Of a stretch of 35,426 nt of DNA, positions 24,577 through 33,527 are shown piece by piece. Numbering within the stretch: the first letter of the stretch is position 1; every line of letters starts with the position of its first letter. This DNA comes from an uncultured Bacteroides sp. (lineage in GTDB: Bacteria > Bacteroidota > Bacteroidia > Bacteroidales > Bacteroidaceae). The translations under genes were made by a program, and so were the position numbers. The stretch spans positions 1 to 35,426 of the forward strand of contig CAMAFR010000026.1 of assembly GCA_945833835.1 (NCBI GenBank), written 5' to 3'. Under the pieces are notes generated by a model that was not told where the DNA came from, did not search any database, and saw nothing but the letters and a program-made list of their open reading frames with translations.

Positions 24577-26004
24577 ATGACGATACAAGCATCACGCCGG
24601 CAATGGATGAAGTTCGGAACCGTTCTGGCTTTGTACATTGCCTTTATCTGTTGGCTGAAAAGCTGGTTGGGCATCGTGGTGATCCCCTTCCTCTTTGATG
24701 CCTATATCACCAAGAAAATCCCGTGGTACTGGTGGAAGAAATCGACCAACAAAACGTTCCTCGCCGTCATGGGATGGGTGGATGCCATCGTGTTCGCCCT
24801 GGTAGCGGTCTATTTCGTCAACCTGTATTTTTTCCAGAACTACGTCATCCCGTCGTCGTCTCTCGAAAAATCCCTGCTGGTAGGCGATTACCTCTTTGTC
24901 AGCAAAATGAGCTACGGGGCGCGCATCCCGCAGACCCCGCTGCACATGCCGTTCACCCAGCACACCCTGCCCGTGGCCGGCTGTCCCTCTTACTTAGAAT
25001 GGATCAAATGGGACTACAAGCGCGTAGGCGGACTGGGCAAGGTCCAACTGAACGACATTGTGGTCTTCAACTTCCCGGCTGGGGACAGTGTGGCCCTCAA
25101 CGTACAGGCACAGGATCTCTACAACCTGAGCTACCAGGCGGGCAAGGAGCTGTCTAAACCAATAGACATGAGCAAGCTGAGCCTGGAGCAGCAACGGCAG
25201 GTGTTCGATTTCTATTACCAGACGGGGCGGCAATACATCGACGACAATGCCGCACTCTACGGGAAAGTCGTCTACCGCCCCGTAGACAGACGCGAGAACT
25301 ACGTGAAACGCTGTGTGGGACTTCCGGGACAGACCCTTCAAATCAAAGACAAAGTCGTCTATCTGGACGGAGTGGCCAACAAAGAGCCCGACAACGTGCA
25401 ATACCGCTACTTTGTCCATACCAACGGACAACTGCCCGACGAATGGTGTCACGAACTGGGCATCAGCGCCGAAGACCTGTCGGCCTATTATGTGGCGGAG
25501 TCGACCTACAACATGCCGCTCACCCAAAAAGCCAAAGAGGCCCTGCTGGCACGCAAGGACCTGGTACGCGCCGTCGAACCTATCCCCGATGACGACATGG
25601 GCGGCCTCTACCCGGCCAACAAGCTGACCGGATGGACAGTGGACAACTACGGGCCGCTGTGGATTCCGCAAAAGGGGCAGACCATCCCCTTGAGTCTGGA
25701 CAACCTGCCGTTCTACGAGCGGTGCATCGGTGCCTATGAAGGGAACCGGCTGGAAGTGAAAGACGGCGACATCTTCATCAACGGAGAGCGGGCCACCCAA
25801 TACACTTTCAAGATGGACTACTACTGGATGATGGGCGACAACCGCCACAATTCGGCCGACTCACGTTTCTGGGGCTTCGTGCCCGAAGACCATATCGTGG
25901 GGAAACCCATCTTCGTATGGCTCTCGCTCGACCAGGACCGCGGCTGGCTGAACGGCAAAATCAGATGGAACCGGCTGTTCAAATGCGTCGACTCCATCAA
26001 ATGA
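24577..26004 (+). CDS. lepB: Signal peptidase I
   Basis: LepB cleaves signal peptides from secreted preproteins at the outer face of the inner membrane. The 475-residue protein is long compared with E. coli LepB (about 324), with large insertions in the periplasmic domain, which is usual in Bacteroidetes. Two or three hydrophobic segments lie in residues 12-85. Catalytic residues are visible: Ser95 in IPSSSLEKSL and Lys244 in NYVKRCVGLPG. The late family box MGDNRHNSADSRFWGFVPE is intact, so the enzyme should be active. A GTG six bases earlier (24571) is also a possible start. It is followed 7 bases later by a degenerate paralog. Confidence 0.94.
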   Translation: MTIQASRRQWMKFGTVLALYIAFICWLKSWLGIVVIPFLFDAYITKKIPWYWWKKSTNKTFLAVMGWVDAIVFALVAVYFVNLYFFQNYVIPSSSLEKSLLVGDYLFVSKMSYGARIPQTPLHMPFTQHTLPVAGCPSYLEWIKWDYKRVGGLGKVQLNDIVVFNFPAGDSVALNVQAQDLYNLSYQAGKELSKPIDMSKLSLEQQRQVFDFYYQTGRQYIDDNAALYGKVVYRPVDRRENYVKRCVGLPGQTLQIKDKVVYLDGVANKEPDNVQYRYFVHTNGQLPDEWCHELGISAEDLSAYYVAESTYNMPLTQKAKEALLARKDLVRAVEPIPDDDMGGLYPANKLTGWTVDNYGPLWIPQKGQTIPLSLDNLPFYERCIGAYEGNRLEVKDGDIFINGERATQYTFKMDYYWMMGDNRHNSADSRFWGFVPEDHIVGKPIFVWLSLDQDRGWLNGKIRWNRLFKCVDSIK

Positions 26005-26011
26005 CTGAACT

Positions 26012-26920
26012 TTGAGACATAGCTGGACATATTGGCTGAAGCGTGCCGTCCTCCTCGCGGGGGCGGTAGGGCTGGTGAAGACTTTTCTTGTTGGCTCATG
26101 TATCATCCCCTATTCCGGCATGGAGAACGCCATCTACCGGGGCGAAGGGATTCTGGTCAACAAGTGGAGTTACGGGCTGCGTCTGCCTTTCCCCTCATGG
26201 TTCGGCTATCACCGGATAGGCTACTGCCGCATCGGCAAGGGGGATATCGTCCTGTTCAACAATCCCGGCCGCTCACAGCAGGCGGCGGGCATCGAGCGGC
26301 GCGACGTCTTCATCGGGCGGTGTATAGGGCTGGCCGGTGACACCCTTTTCCTGAACCGGGAGCTGTCCGACACCGCCAGCCGGATCTACATTCCCGACAG
26401 CAAAGAGCTGTACGCCTATCCGGCACAGCAGGAGAAGCTGGTCGAGGCCTTGATAAAGGAAACCAACATCGGCCGCAACACGCTGGTCAGCTGTATGGAC
26501 GGGGGCTACTATGTGCGCAGCTTCAGCCATTACGAATACTACCTGCTGTCGCAAAAGGCCTGCAACCGGATACAGTTCACCGCCCTGAACCGCCAGCACT
26601 CGGAAGTGCATCCGTTCATTGTCCCCCGCAAAGGACAGACGGTAGCCGTCCGGCCGTGGAACGCCGTGCTCCTCTACAACACCCTGTTGCTGCACGAGCA
26701 CCGCCGGGTCCGCTTGCAAGGCGACACCCTGCTGATGGACGGGAAAGCCATCCGCGCGTACACCTTCAGCAAGAACTACTACTGGATGGCCGCCAACAAT
26801 CCGGTCAATCTGTCCGACTCGCGGCTGTTTGGCTTCGTCCCCGAAGACCACATCATCGGACAGGCCTGGCGCATCTGGTGGCCCTCACGGATACAACGTT
26901 TCCTGAAAAAGGCGGAATAA
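26012..26920 (+). CDS. LepB-like S26 family paralog lacking both catalytic residues
   Basis: A 302-residue relative of the LepB encoded just upstream. Without gaps, IIPYSGMENAIYRGEGI aligns with IPSSSLEKSLLVGDY of LepB: the catalytic Ser (LepB Ser95) is Gly36 here. Likewise VFIGRCIGLAGD aligns with NYVKRCVGLPGQ: the catalytic Lys (LepB Lys244) is Gly102. The late box is changed from MGDNRHNSADSR to MAANNPVNLSDSR. One membrane segment is visible near residues 11-29. The start is a TTG, 7 bases after lepB, since no in-frame ATG occurs before the conserved part. It is intact over its length, so it is not an ordinary pseudogene. A regulatory, scaffolding or substrate-binding role beside LepB is inference. 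Confidence 0.85.
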   Translation: MRHSWTYWLKRAVLLAGAVGLVKTFLVGSCIIPYSGMENAIYRGEGILVNKWSYGLRLPFPSWFGYHRIGYCRIGKGDIVLFNNPGRSQQAAGIERRDVFIGRCIGLAGDTLFLNRELSDTASRIYIPDSKELYAYPAQQEKLVEALIKETNIGRNTLVSCMDGGYYVRSFSHYEYYLLSQKACNRIQFTALNRQHSEVHPFIVPRKGQTVAVRPWNAVLLYNTLLLHEHRRVRLQGDTLLMDGKAIRAYTFSKNYYWMAANNPVNLSDSRLFGFVPEDHIIGQAWRIWWPSRIQRFLKKAE

Positions 26921-26959
26921 GCCTCTACGGACGCAACCCGACTAACAAAGAAAGAAGAA

Positions 26960-27607
26960 ATGAACGAAACACCCATCCTACTCAGCACCGCCTACCTGGC
27001 ACCAGTGGAATACTACACCAAACTGTTCGGACACGGACAGGTGTGGATAGAACAGTATGACCATTACCGGAAGCAGACCTACCGCAACCGCTGCGTCATC
27101 GCATCGCCCAACGGACCCCAGGCGCTGACCTTCCCCACCGAGAAGACGGACCATCCCAAGGCCCTGACCAAAGATGTCCGCCTGTCCGACCACGGCAACT
27201 GGCGCCACGTACACTGGAACGCGCTGGAGGCCGCCTACCGCCACAGCCCTTTCTTCGACTATTACGCCGACGAGTTCCACCGCTTCTACGAACGGAGATA
27301 CGGGTTCCTGATAGACTTCAACCTGGAGCTCTGCCAGTGGATTTGCCGGCAGATGGACCTGGAACCCGACTGCCGCCTGACGGAAAGCTACGAACCGAAT
27401 CCCGAAGGCAAGGCCGATTTCCGCGAGCTGATACATCCCAAGAAGGATTTCCGCCAGACCGATCCTGGCTTCCGGCCTTGTCCCTACTATCAGGTATTCG
27501 AGGCCAAATGGGGCTTCCAGCCCAACCTGAGCATTGTGGACCTCCTGTTCAACATGGGTCCCGAAAGCCTGCTCATCCTGCGCGACAGCATTGTTCAACC
27601 GGCATAA
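26960..27607 (+). CDS. WbqC family protein
   Basis: A 215-residue protein of the WbqC family, some members of which are linked to polysaccharide or O-antigen sugar synthesis; the reaction is not defined. Visible family features: LLSTAYLAPVEYYTKL at the N-terminus, IEQYDHYRKQTYRNRC, and near the C-terminus a conserved YYQVFEAKWGF and LSIVDLLFNMGPESL. It is soluble and has no signal peptide. A purine-rich AAAGAAAGAAGAA lies directly before the ATG. It is 39 bases after the LepB paralog and 12 bases before the first rhomboid gene. Confidence 0.86.
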   Translation: MNETPILLSTAYLAPVEYYTKLFGHGQVWIEQYDHYRKQTYRNRCVIASPNGPQALTFPTEKTDHPKALTKDVRLSDHGNWRHVHWNALEAAYRHSPFFDYYADEFHRFYERRYGFLIDFNLELCQWICRQMDLEPDCRLTESYEPNPEGKADFRELIHPKKDFRQTDPGFRPCPYYQVFEAKWGFQPNLSIVDLLFNMGPESLLILRDSIVQPA

Positions 27608-27619
27608 CCCCAACGCATT

Positions 27620-28294
27620 ATGAATAATTTACCAACCATCACCAAAAACCTACTCATCATCAACGTGCTGTGCTTCTTCGGTGCCATCGTCGCCCAGAAG
27701 TATGGCATCAACCTGAACGACTATTTAGGGCTGCACTTCTTCCTGGCCTCTGACTTCAATCCCGCGCAGCTCATCACCTACATGTTCATGCACGCCAACT
27801 TCCAGCACATCTTCTTCAATATGTTTGCGGTCTGGATGTTCGGGCGGGTGCTCGAACAGGTATGGGGGCCCAAACGCTTCCTGTTCTACTACATCCTCTG
27901 CGGCATCGGTGCCGGGCTGGTGCAAGAAGTGGTGCAATACATCGAGTACGCCGTCAGCTGGTCCCATTATTCGGGGGTGGACACCGGCTATGGCATCCTG
28001 CCGATGGGCGAATTTCTGAACCAGCTCAACACGGTGGGTGCGTCGGGAGCCGTCTACGCCATCCTGCTGGCCTTCGGTATGCTGTTTCCCAACAGCCAGA
28101 TGTTCGTCTTCCCCATCCCCTTCCCCATCAAGGCCAAATACTTCGTCATGGGTTATGCGGCGTTCGAGCTGCTGCTGGGACTGGGCGGACACGATGGCGT
28201 GGCCCACTTCGCCCATCTGGGAGGCATGCTGTTCGGCATCTTCCTGATTGTTTACTGGAAAAAACAAAACGGCAATGGACAAATTCATTTCTAA
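27620..28294 (+). CDS. Rhomboid family intramembrane serine protease (first of a tandem pair)
   Basis: A 224-residue rhomboid protease of six membrane segments. Rhomboids cleave membrane proteins within the bilayer using a Ser-His dyad. Present here: the HAN-like motif MFMHANFQHIFFNMFAVWMFG near residues 56-75, the nucleophile motif GASGAVYA with Ser142, and AHFAHLGGMLFG with His199. A hydrophilic insertion (about 110-135, containing YSGVDTGYGILPMGEF) sits in an external loop. Its last 20 bases overlap the second rhomboid gene. Substrates unknown. Confidence 0.92.
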   Translation: MNNLPTITKNLLIINVLCFFGAIVAQKYGINLNDYLGLHFFLASDFNPAQLITYMFMHANFQHIFFNMFAVWMFGRVLEQVWGPKRFLFYYILCGIGAGLVQEVVQYIEYAVSWSHYSGVDTGYGILPMGEFLNQLNTVGASGAVYAILLAFGMLFPNSQMFVFPIPFPIKAKYFVMGYAAFELLLGLGGHDGVAHFAHLGGMLFGIFLIVYWKKQNGNGQIHF

Positions 28295-29159
28295 CCTGAA
28301 GGCGACCTTCCGGCAGGGCGACATCGTGACGCGACTGCTCTACATCAATGTCGGCCTGTTCTTGGCCGTGACAGTCACCCACATCGTCTGTGCCCTGTTC
28401 AAGCTGCCGGCTGGTCAGTGGGCCACCTGGCTGGAACTGCCGGCCTCCTTCACCCGCTTCATCGGACAACCGTGGAGCCTCGTCAGCTACATGTTCCTCC
28501 ATCTCCACCCCATGCACCTGCTGTTCAACATGTTGTGGCTTTATTGGTTCGGGCGGCTGTTTCTGGGTTTCTTCTCGTCCCGGCACCTGCGCGGCCTGTA
28601 CCTGTTGGGAGGCATCGGGGGCGGACTGCTCTACATGGCGGCCTTCCACATCTTCCCGCTCTTTGCAGATCTGGCCGCCGTCTCTTACCTGCTGGGCGCT
28701 TCGGCCTCAGTGCTCGCCATTGTGTTCGCCGTCGGGCTGTCACAACCCGATTATGAAATCCAGCTGCTGCTGTTCGGCAGAGTCAAGCTGAAATACATCG
28801 CTTTCGCCGTGTTCGTGATAGACCTGCTGTTCATCACCTCCGACAATGGCGGCGGCCACGTCGCCCATATCGGAGGGGCGATGGCCGGAGGCTGGTTTGC
28901 CCGCGGCATGCAGAAGGGCTATGACGTGACGGACTGGATAAACCGGTTGCTCGACCTGTTCCGCTGGCCGAAACCGTCACCACGCCGGCCCAAGATGAAG
29001 GTACACGTCGGCGGCCGCAGTGCGGGCGCTGCCACGGTTGCCCGCAAGAAGGAGCGGACCGAGGAGATGGACCGCATCCTGGACAAGCTGCGCACCTCCG
29101 GTTACGGCAGCCTGAGCGAAGATGAAAAAAAGAGCCTTTTCGACGGCGGCAAGCGATAA
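28275..29159 (+). CDS. Rhomboid family protease with C-terminal cytoplasmic domain (second of pair)
   Basis: A 294-residue rhomboid with six membrane segments followed by a basic tail. Motifs: MFLHLHPMHLLFNMLWLYWFG, nucleophile motif GASASVLA with Ser143 (Ala replaces the usual Gly after Ser) and GHVAHIGGAMAGG with His198. The C-terminal 70 residues are Arg/Lys-rich and end DRILDKLRTSGYGSLSEDEKK, the short domain often found after rhomboids in Bacteroidetes. The ATG at 28275 gives MDKFISNLKATF and a 20-base overlap with the first rhomboid. The longer TTG start is unlikely. The pair differs from each other in loops, so it is not a recent duplication. Confidence 0.9.
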   Translation: MDKFISNLKATFRQGDIVTRLLYINVGLFLAVTVTHIVCALFKLPAGQWATWLELPASFTRFIGQPWSLVSYMFLHLHPMHLLFNMLWLYWFGRLFLGFFSSRHLRGLYLLGGIGGGLLYMAAFHIFPLFADLAAVSYLLGASASVLAIVFAVGLSQPDYEIQLLLFGRVKLKYIAFAVFVIDLLFITSDNGGGHVAHIGGAMAGGWFARGMQKGYDVTDWINRLLDLFRWPKPSPRRPKMKVHVGGRSAGAATVARKKERTEEMDRILDKLRTSGYGSLSEDEKKSLFDGGKR

Positions 29160-29177
29160 CCCCTCCTCACCACCCTC

Positions 29178-30257
29178 ATGAACACCATCGGAGCTTTGGT
29201 CAAGTGTATCGTAGCCGTCGGCAACATCCTGGCGGGCATCGGCTTCCTGCTGGCTGCCTACAGCCCGCAGGTCCACCCGTCCGCCCATCCGTTTTGGGCG
29301 TGCTTGGGGCTGGCCCTGCCCCTGTTCATCCTGCTCAACGCCTGCTTTCTGGTCTTCTGGCTGCTGTTGCGCAGCCGGTATCTCCTGCTGCCTTTCCTGT
29401 TCTTCCTGGCAGGAGCCGGCAGCCTCACGACCTACTTTGCCGTGGGCTCTCCCACCCCCAGCGAAGGGACCGCCTACAAGCTGCTGACCTACAACACACA
29501 AGGCAAACTGTTCCGCACCGACAAGGAGCATCCGGCCGACACCTCCCTGCTGAACTATCTGAAGCGTTGCAATGCCGACATCATCTGCCTGCAGGAGTTC
29601 ATGCCCAACAGTGACAAGGCCCTCCGGCAGGTCAACAAGGCCCTGTCCGCCTATCCTTATTCACGCTACACCCGCTTCAAGAACGGCAACGGCGTGGCCT
29701 GCTATTCACGGTTCCCCATCCTCTCCCACCACCTCATCGACTATCAGAGTCGTGCCAACGGCAGTGTCCTCTACCGGCTCAAGATGGACCAGGACACCGT
29801 GCTGCTCATCAACAACCATCTGGAATCCAATAAAATCAACGGCACCGACAAAGCCCGCTACCGACATCTGCTCCAAGGCAGCCACCCCGAGGCCAAACAA
29901 GACGGCAAGCACCTGCTCGGCAAGCTGAAGAAAGCCGTCGTCATCCGTGCCGCACAGGCGGACTCGGTGGCCAAGGTCCTCCGCAACACTCCCACTGCGT
30001 ATGTCCTGGTCTGTGGCGACTTCAACGATTCGCCGGTCTCCTACGCCCATCACACCATCGGCCGTGGCCTGACCGATGCTTTCACCGAAGCAGGATTCGG
30101 GACAGGCATCACCTATTACCAGTCATGGCTCTACTTCCGCATTGACCATATTTTTGCCGGCCCGGCCTTCCGTGTCCTACAATGCGAAACAGACCGTTCC
30201 ATCCGGGCTTCCGACCATTTCCCGCTCTGGTGCACGTTCGAGAAACGCTTTCCTTGA
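29178..30257 (+). CDS. Membrane-anchored endonuclease/exonuclease/phosphatase (EEP) family hydrolase
   Basis: A 359-residue protein with about three hydrophobic segments in residues 4-90 and then an EEP fold. EEP enzymes are metal-dependent phosphodiesterases acting on nucleic acids, phospholipids or phosphoinositides. Motifs in order: LLTYNTQGKL, IICLQEFM with the metal-binding Glu, CYSRFPILS, LINNHLES, VCGDFNDSPVSY, YFRIDHIFAG and ASDHFPLWCTF with the catalytic His. The catalytic domain would lie in the periplasm. It follows the second rhomboid by 18 bases. Substrate cannot be decided. Confidence 0.87.
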   Translation: MNTIGALVKCIVAVGNILAGIGFLLAAYSPQVHPSAHPFWACLGLALPLFILLNACFLVFWLLLRSRYLLLPFLFFLAGAGSLTTYFAVGSPTPSEGTAYKLLTYNTQGKLFRTDKEHPADTSLLNYLKRCNADIICLQEFMPNSDKALRQVNKALSAYPYSRYTRFKNGNGVACYSRFPILSHHLIDYQSRANGSVLYRLKMDQDTVLLINNHLESNKINGTDKARYRHLLQGSHPEAKQDGKHLLGKLKKAVVIRAAQADSVAKVLRNTPTAYVLVCGDFNDSPVSYAHHTIGRGLTDAFTEAGFGTGITYYQSWLYFRIDHIFAGPAFRVLQCETDRSIRASDHFPLWCTFEKRFP

Positions 30258-30365
30258 CCGCACCGAAAATCGTCGCCCCCCTCCCAGAACAGGGGAATAC
30301 ACCCTTTTTTGACGCTTAGATTCTAAATAATCAGTTTCCTTTCTCTTGCTAAATGAAAAAAGAAC

Positions 30366-30373
30366 TATATTTG
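30366..30373 (+). promoter_or_regulatory. -7 box of secDF
   Basis: TATATTTG, followed by C, is a perfect TAnnTTTG match 57 bases before the secDF ATG. A TTG at 30348-30350 is closer than the usual -33 spacing. It sits in a 173-base A+T-rich gap, so secDF has its own promoter. Confidence 0.6.
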
Positions 30374-30430
30374 CAACCTTGAACGCTTGCATATTATCAA
30401 GGAACATAAAAATAATAATTAATTCGTAAC

Positions 30431-33409
30431 ATGCAAAACAAAGGATTTGTAAAGGTTTTTGCGATATTGCTGGCCCTTGTCTGCGTGTTCTACCTTTCGT
30501 TCTCGTTCGTCACCCGCTACCACATGGACCGGGCAGCCGAAGACCCGAAAGGCGAACAGCACTATCTTGACTCAGTGCAGAACAAGAAAGTGTGGCTCTG
30601 GGCATATACACTGAAGCAATGCCGTGAAATGGAGATTGGATTGGGCCTCGACCTGAAGGGCGGTATGAACGTCATTCTCGAAGTGTCTGTGCCCGATGTA
30701 GTAAAGGCACTGGCTGACAACAAGCCAGACGAGAAGTTCAACCAGGCGGTGGCCGAGGCTGCCCGACAGCAGATTACCAGCCAGGAAGATTTCATCACCC
30801 TGTTTGTACGCGAGTACAAGAAGCTGGCCCCCGAAGGCAAACTGGCAGAGCTCTTTGCTACCCAACAGCTGAAAGAGAAAGTGAACACCCGCAGCACGGA
30901 TGCTGAGGTCATCCGCGTATTGCACGAGGAAGTGAAGACAGCTGTCGACAACTCCTACAACGTACTCCGCACCCGTATCGACCGTTTCGGCGTAGCCCAG
31001 CCCAACATCCAGTCACTGGAAGGCCGCATGGGGCGCATCATGGTGGAACTGCCCGGTATCAAGGAACCCGAACGTGTCCGCAAATTGCTGCAAGGTTCGG
31101 CCAACCTGGAATTCTGGGAAACATTCGATGCCAAGGATATTGCCCCCGTACTGATTTCGGCTGACAGCCGCGCACGCGACGTGCTGAGTACCACTGCCGC
31201 CGCCGACACTACTGCCGCACCGGCCGTGGCCGCTGCCACTTCTGCCAAAGACAGCCTGACCGCAGCCCTGAAGGGGGAGACAGCCGCACAGACAGCCGCC
31301 AACCAGAGCTTCGAGGCCGCCAAGAAAGAACACCCGCTGCTCGCCGTGCTGCAAGTGAACCAGGGCGGACGTGGCGCCGTTGTCGGTTTTGCGCACCACC
31401 GCGACACGGTGGAGGTGAACCGCATCCTCGCCCTCAAGGCTGTGAAAGACATCCTGCCGCGCGACCTGAAACTGATGTGGGGAGTGGCCGCTATGGATAA
31501 GGAGGGCCAGATTTTCGAGCTCTATGCCATCAAGTCGACCGAACGCAACGGACGCGCACCGCTGGAAGGTGACGTTGTGACCGATGCCCGCGACTCGTAC
31601 GACCAATACAACCGTCCGTGCGTGAGCATGTCCATGAACACCGACGGCGCACGCCGCTGGGCCGTTCTCACGAAACAGAACATCGGCAAGGCCATCGCCA
31701 TCGTACTGGACGGCTATGTGTACAGTGCCCCCAATGTGAACGGCGAGATTACCGGTGGTAACTCCGAAATTTCGGGCAGCTTCACTCCCGAACAGACCAA
31801 AGACCTTGCCAACGTGCTGAAGTCCGGTAAGATGCCGGCTCCCGCCCGCATTGTGCAAGAAGACATCGTAGGTCCGTCGCTCGGACAGGAATCCATCAAC
31901 CAGGGTATCGTCTCGTTCATCGTCGCCCTCATCCTGCTGATGATCTATATGTGCGCCATGTACGGACTCATTCCGGGCATGATTGCCAACTGCGCCCTGT
32001 TCATCAACTTCTTCTTCACACTGGGTATCCTGTCGTCGTTCCAGGCGGCCTTGACCATGTCCGGTATCGCCGGTATGGTATTGTCACTGGGTATGGCGGT
32101 CGATGCCAACGTGTTGATTTACGAACGCACCAAGGAAGAACTGAAGGCCGGCAAGGGCACCCGCCAGGCATTGTCGGAAGGTTACGCCAACGCCTTCTCG
32201 GCCATCATCGACTCCAACGCCACTTCTATCCTGACCGGTATCATCCTGTTCAACTTCGGTACAGGCCCTATCCGTGGTTTTGCCACGACCCTGATTATCG
32301 GCATTCTCTGCTCCTTCTTCACCGCCGTGTTCCTGACACGTGTGGTCTATGAGCACTTCATGGGCAAGGACAAGTGGCTGAACCTGACGTTCACGACCGG
32401 TCTGTCCAAGAACCTCATGCAGAACGTACACTTCAACTTCATGGGCAGCACCAAGCGTTCGTTCACCATCTGGGGAACCGCCATCGTCATCTGCATCGTC
32501 TCGTTCTTTGTTCGTGGTCTGGCACAGAGCATTGACTTCACCGGAGGCCGCAACTTTGTCGTACAGTTCGAACAGACCGTACAGCCCGAAACCGTTCGCA
32601 CGCTGCTGCAACCGAAGGTGGGCGACGCCAACGTACAGGCCATCGCACTGGGCACTGACGGAAAGACCATCCGCGTCACCACCAACTACCGCATCACGGA
32701 AGATTCTCCTACGATTGACGCCGAAATCGAAGAGTTCCTCTACAACGCGCTGAAAGAAGGCAACCTGCTGGGCAGCGGCACTACGCTCGACATCTTCATC
32801 GACCGCGACAACCGCACCGGTGGCTCTATCATCAGCTCTCAGAAAGTGGGTCCGAGCATTGCCGACGACATCAAGACCTCTGCCATCTGGTCAGTGATTC
32901 TGGCCCTCATCGGCATCGGTCTTTACATCTTGATCCGTTTCCGCAACATCGCCTACTCCATCGGTGCCACCGTTGCCTTGGTGTGCGACACCGTGCTCAT
33001 CATCGGTGCCTACTCGCTGTGCTACGGATGGATGCCGTTCTCGCTGGAGATTGACCAGACCTTCATCGGTGCTATCCTGACGGCCATCGGTTACTCCATC
33101 AACGACAAAGTGGTCATCTTCGACCGTGTGCGCGAATTCTTCCAGATTTATCCCAAGCGCAACCGTATGCAGCTGTTCAACGACTCGCTGAACACCACGC
33201 TGGCACGTACCATCAATACGTCACTGAGTACCCTCATCGTGCTGCTGAGCATCTTCTTCCTCGGCGGTGACAGCATCCGCAGCTTTGCGTTTGCCATGAT
33301 TCTGGGTGTCGTCATCGGTACGTTGTCTTCGCTGTTCGTAGCCGCTCCGGTATCCTACATCACTATGGGCAACAAGATGCCCGAAGATGCGACACCGGCC
33401 AAACAGTAA
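30431..33409 (+). CDS. secDF: Protein translocase SecDF (fused SecD and SecF)
   Basis: A 992-residue fusion of SecD and SecF, which use the proton gradient to complete preprotein export through SecYEG. A first membrane segment at about 8-26 is followed by the signature GLDLKGGMNVILEV, a large periplasmic P1 domain with an Ala/Thr-rich insertion near residues 255-290 (AAADTTAAPAVAAATSA), and SecD box ISGSFTPEQTKDLANVLKSG. Five membrane segments then end the SecD half, including AGMVLSLGMAVDANVLIYER. The SecF half begins near residue 680 with FTIWGTAIVICIVSF, contains IDFTGGRNFVVQFEQ and ends with TAIGYSINDKVVIFDRVRE. The fusion form is the standard one in Bacteroidetes. It has its own promoter and a perfect terminator. 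Confidence 0.96.
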   Translation: MQNKGFVKVFAILLALVCVFYLSFSFVTRYHMDRAAEDPKGEQHYLDSVQNKKVWLWAYTLKQCREMEIGLGLDLKGGMNVILEVSVPDVVKALADNKPDEKFNQAVAEAARQQITSQEDFITLFVREYKKLAPEGKLAELFATQQLKEKVNTRSTDAEVIRVLHEEVKTAVDNSYNVLRTRIDRFGVAQPNIQSLEGRMGRIMVELPGIKEPERVRKLLQGSANLEFWETFDAKDIAPVLISADSRARDVLSTTAAADTTAAPAVAAATSAKDSLTAALKGETAAQTAANQSFEAAKKEHPLLAVLQVNQGGRGAVVGFAHHRDTVEVNRILALKAVKDILPRDLKLMWGVAAMDKEGQIFELYAIKSTERNGRAPLEGDVVTDARDSYDQYNRPCVSMSMNTDGARRWAVLTKQNIGKAIAIVLDGYVYSAPNVNGEITGGNSEISGSFTPEQTKDLANVLKSGKMPAPARIVQEDIVGPSLGQESINQGIVSFIVALILLMIYMCAMYGLIPGMIANCALFINFFFTLGILSSFQAALTMSGIAGMVLSLGMAVDANVLIYERTKEELKAGKGTRQALSEGYANAFSAIIDSNATSILTGIILFNFGTGPIRGFATTLIIGILCSFFTAVFLTRVVYEHFMGKDKWLNLTFTTGLSKNLMQNVHFNFMGSTKRSFTIWGTAIVICIVSFFVRGLAQSIDFTGGRNFVVQFEQTVQPETVRTLLQPKVGDANVQAIALGTDGKTIRVTTNYRITEDSPTIDAEIEEFLYNALKEGNLLGSGTTLDIFIDRDNRTGGSIISSQKVGPSIADDIKTSAIWSVILALIGIGLYILIRFRNIAYSIGATVALVCDTVLIIGAYSLCYGWMPFSLEIDQTFIGAILTAIGYSINDKVVIFDRVREFFQIYPKRNRMQLFNDSLNTTLARTINTSLSTLIVLLSIFFLGGDSIRSFAFAMILGVVIGTLSSLFVAAPVSYITMGNKMPEDATPAKQ

Positions 33410-33430
33410 CCAGACGATAAAATAGCCTGA

Positions 33431-33469
33431 AAAGGGGGTGTGTAAACTCAATTACACACCCCCTTTTTT
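33431..33469. terminator. Terminator of secDF, probably bidirectional
   Basis: A perfect 15-base-pair stem (AAAGGGGGTGTGTAA pairing with TTACACACCCCCTTT) with a 6-base loop is followed by TTT on the plus strand. The A-run on the left gives a T-run on the opposite strand, so it can also stop the minus-strand zinc-ribbon gene. Confidence 0.92.
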
Positions 33470-33527
33470 CAGACAGCTCATCGCCTTCCCAAGCAAGCTT
33501 CTGCTGAAGGAGAGCTGTCCGGCCTGT

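Noticed and set aside
30278..30312. Possible terminator upstream of secDF
   Set aside because: CCCCT/AGGGG gives only a 5-base-pair stem and the T-run begins 11 bases later; too weak to annotate.
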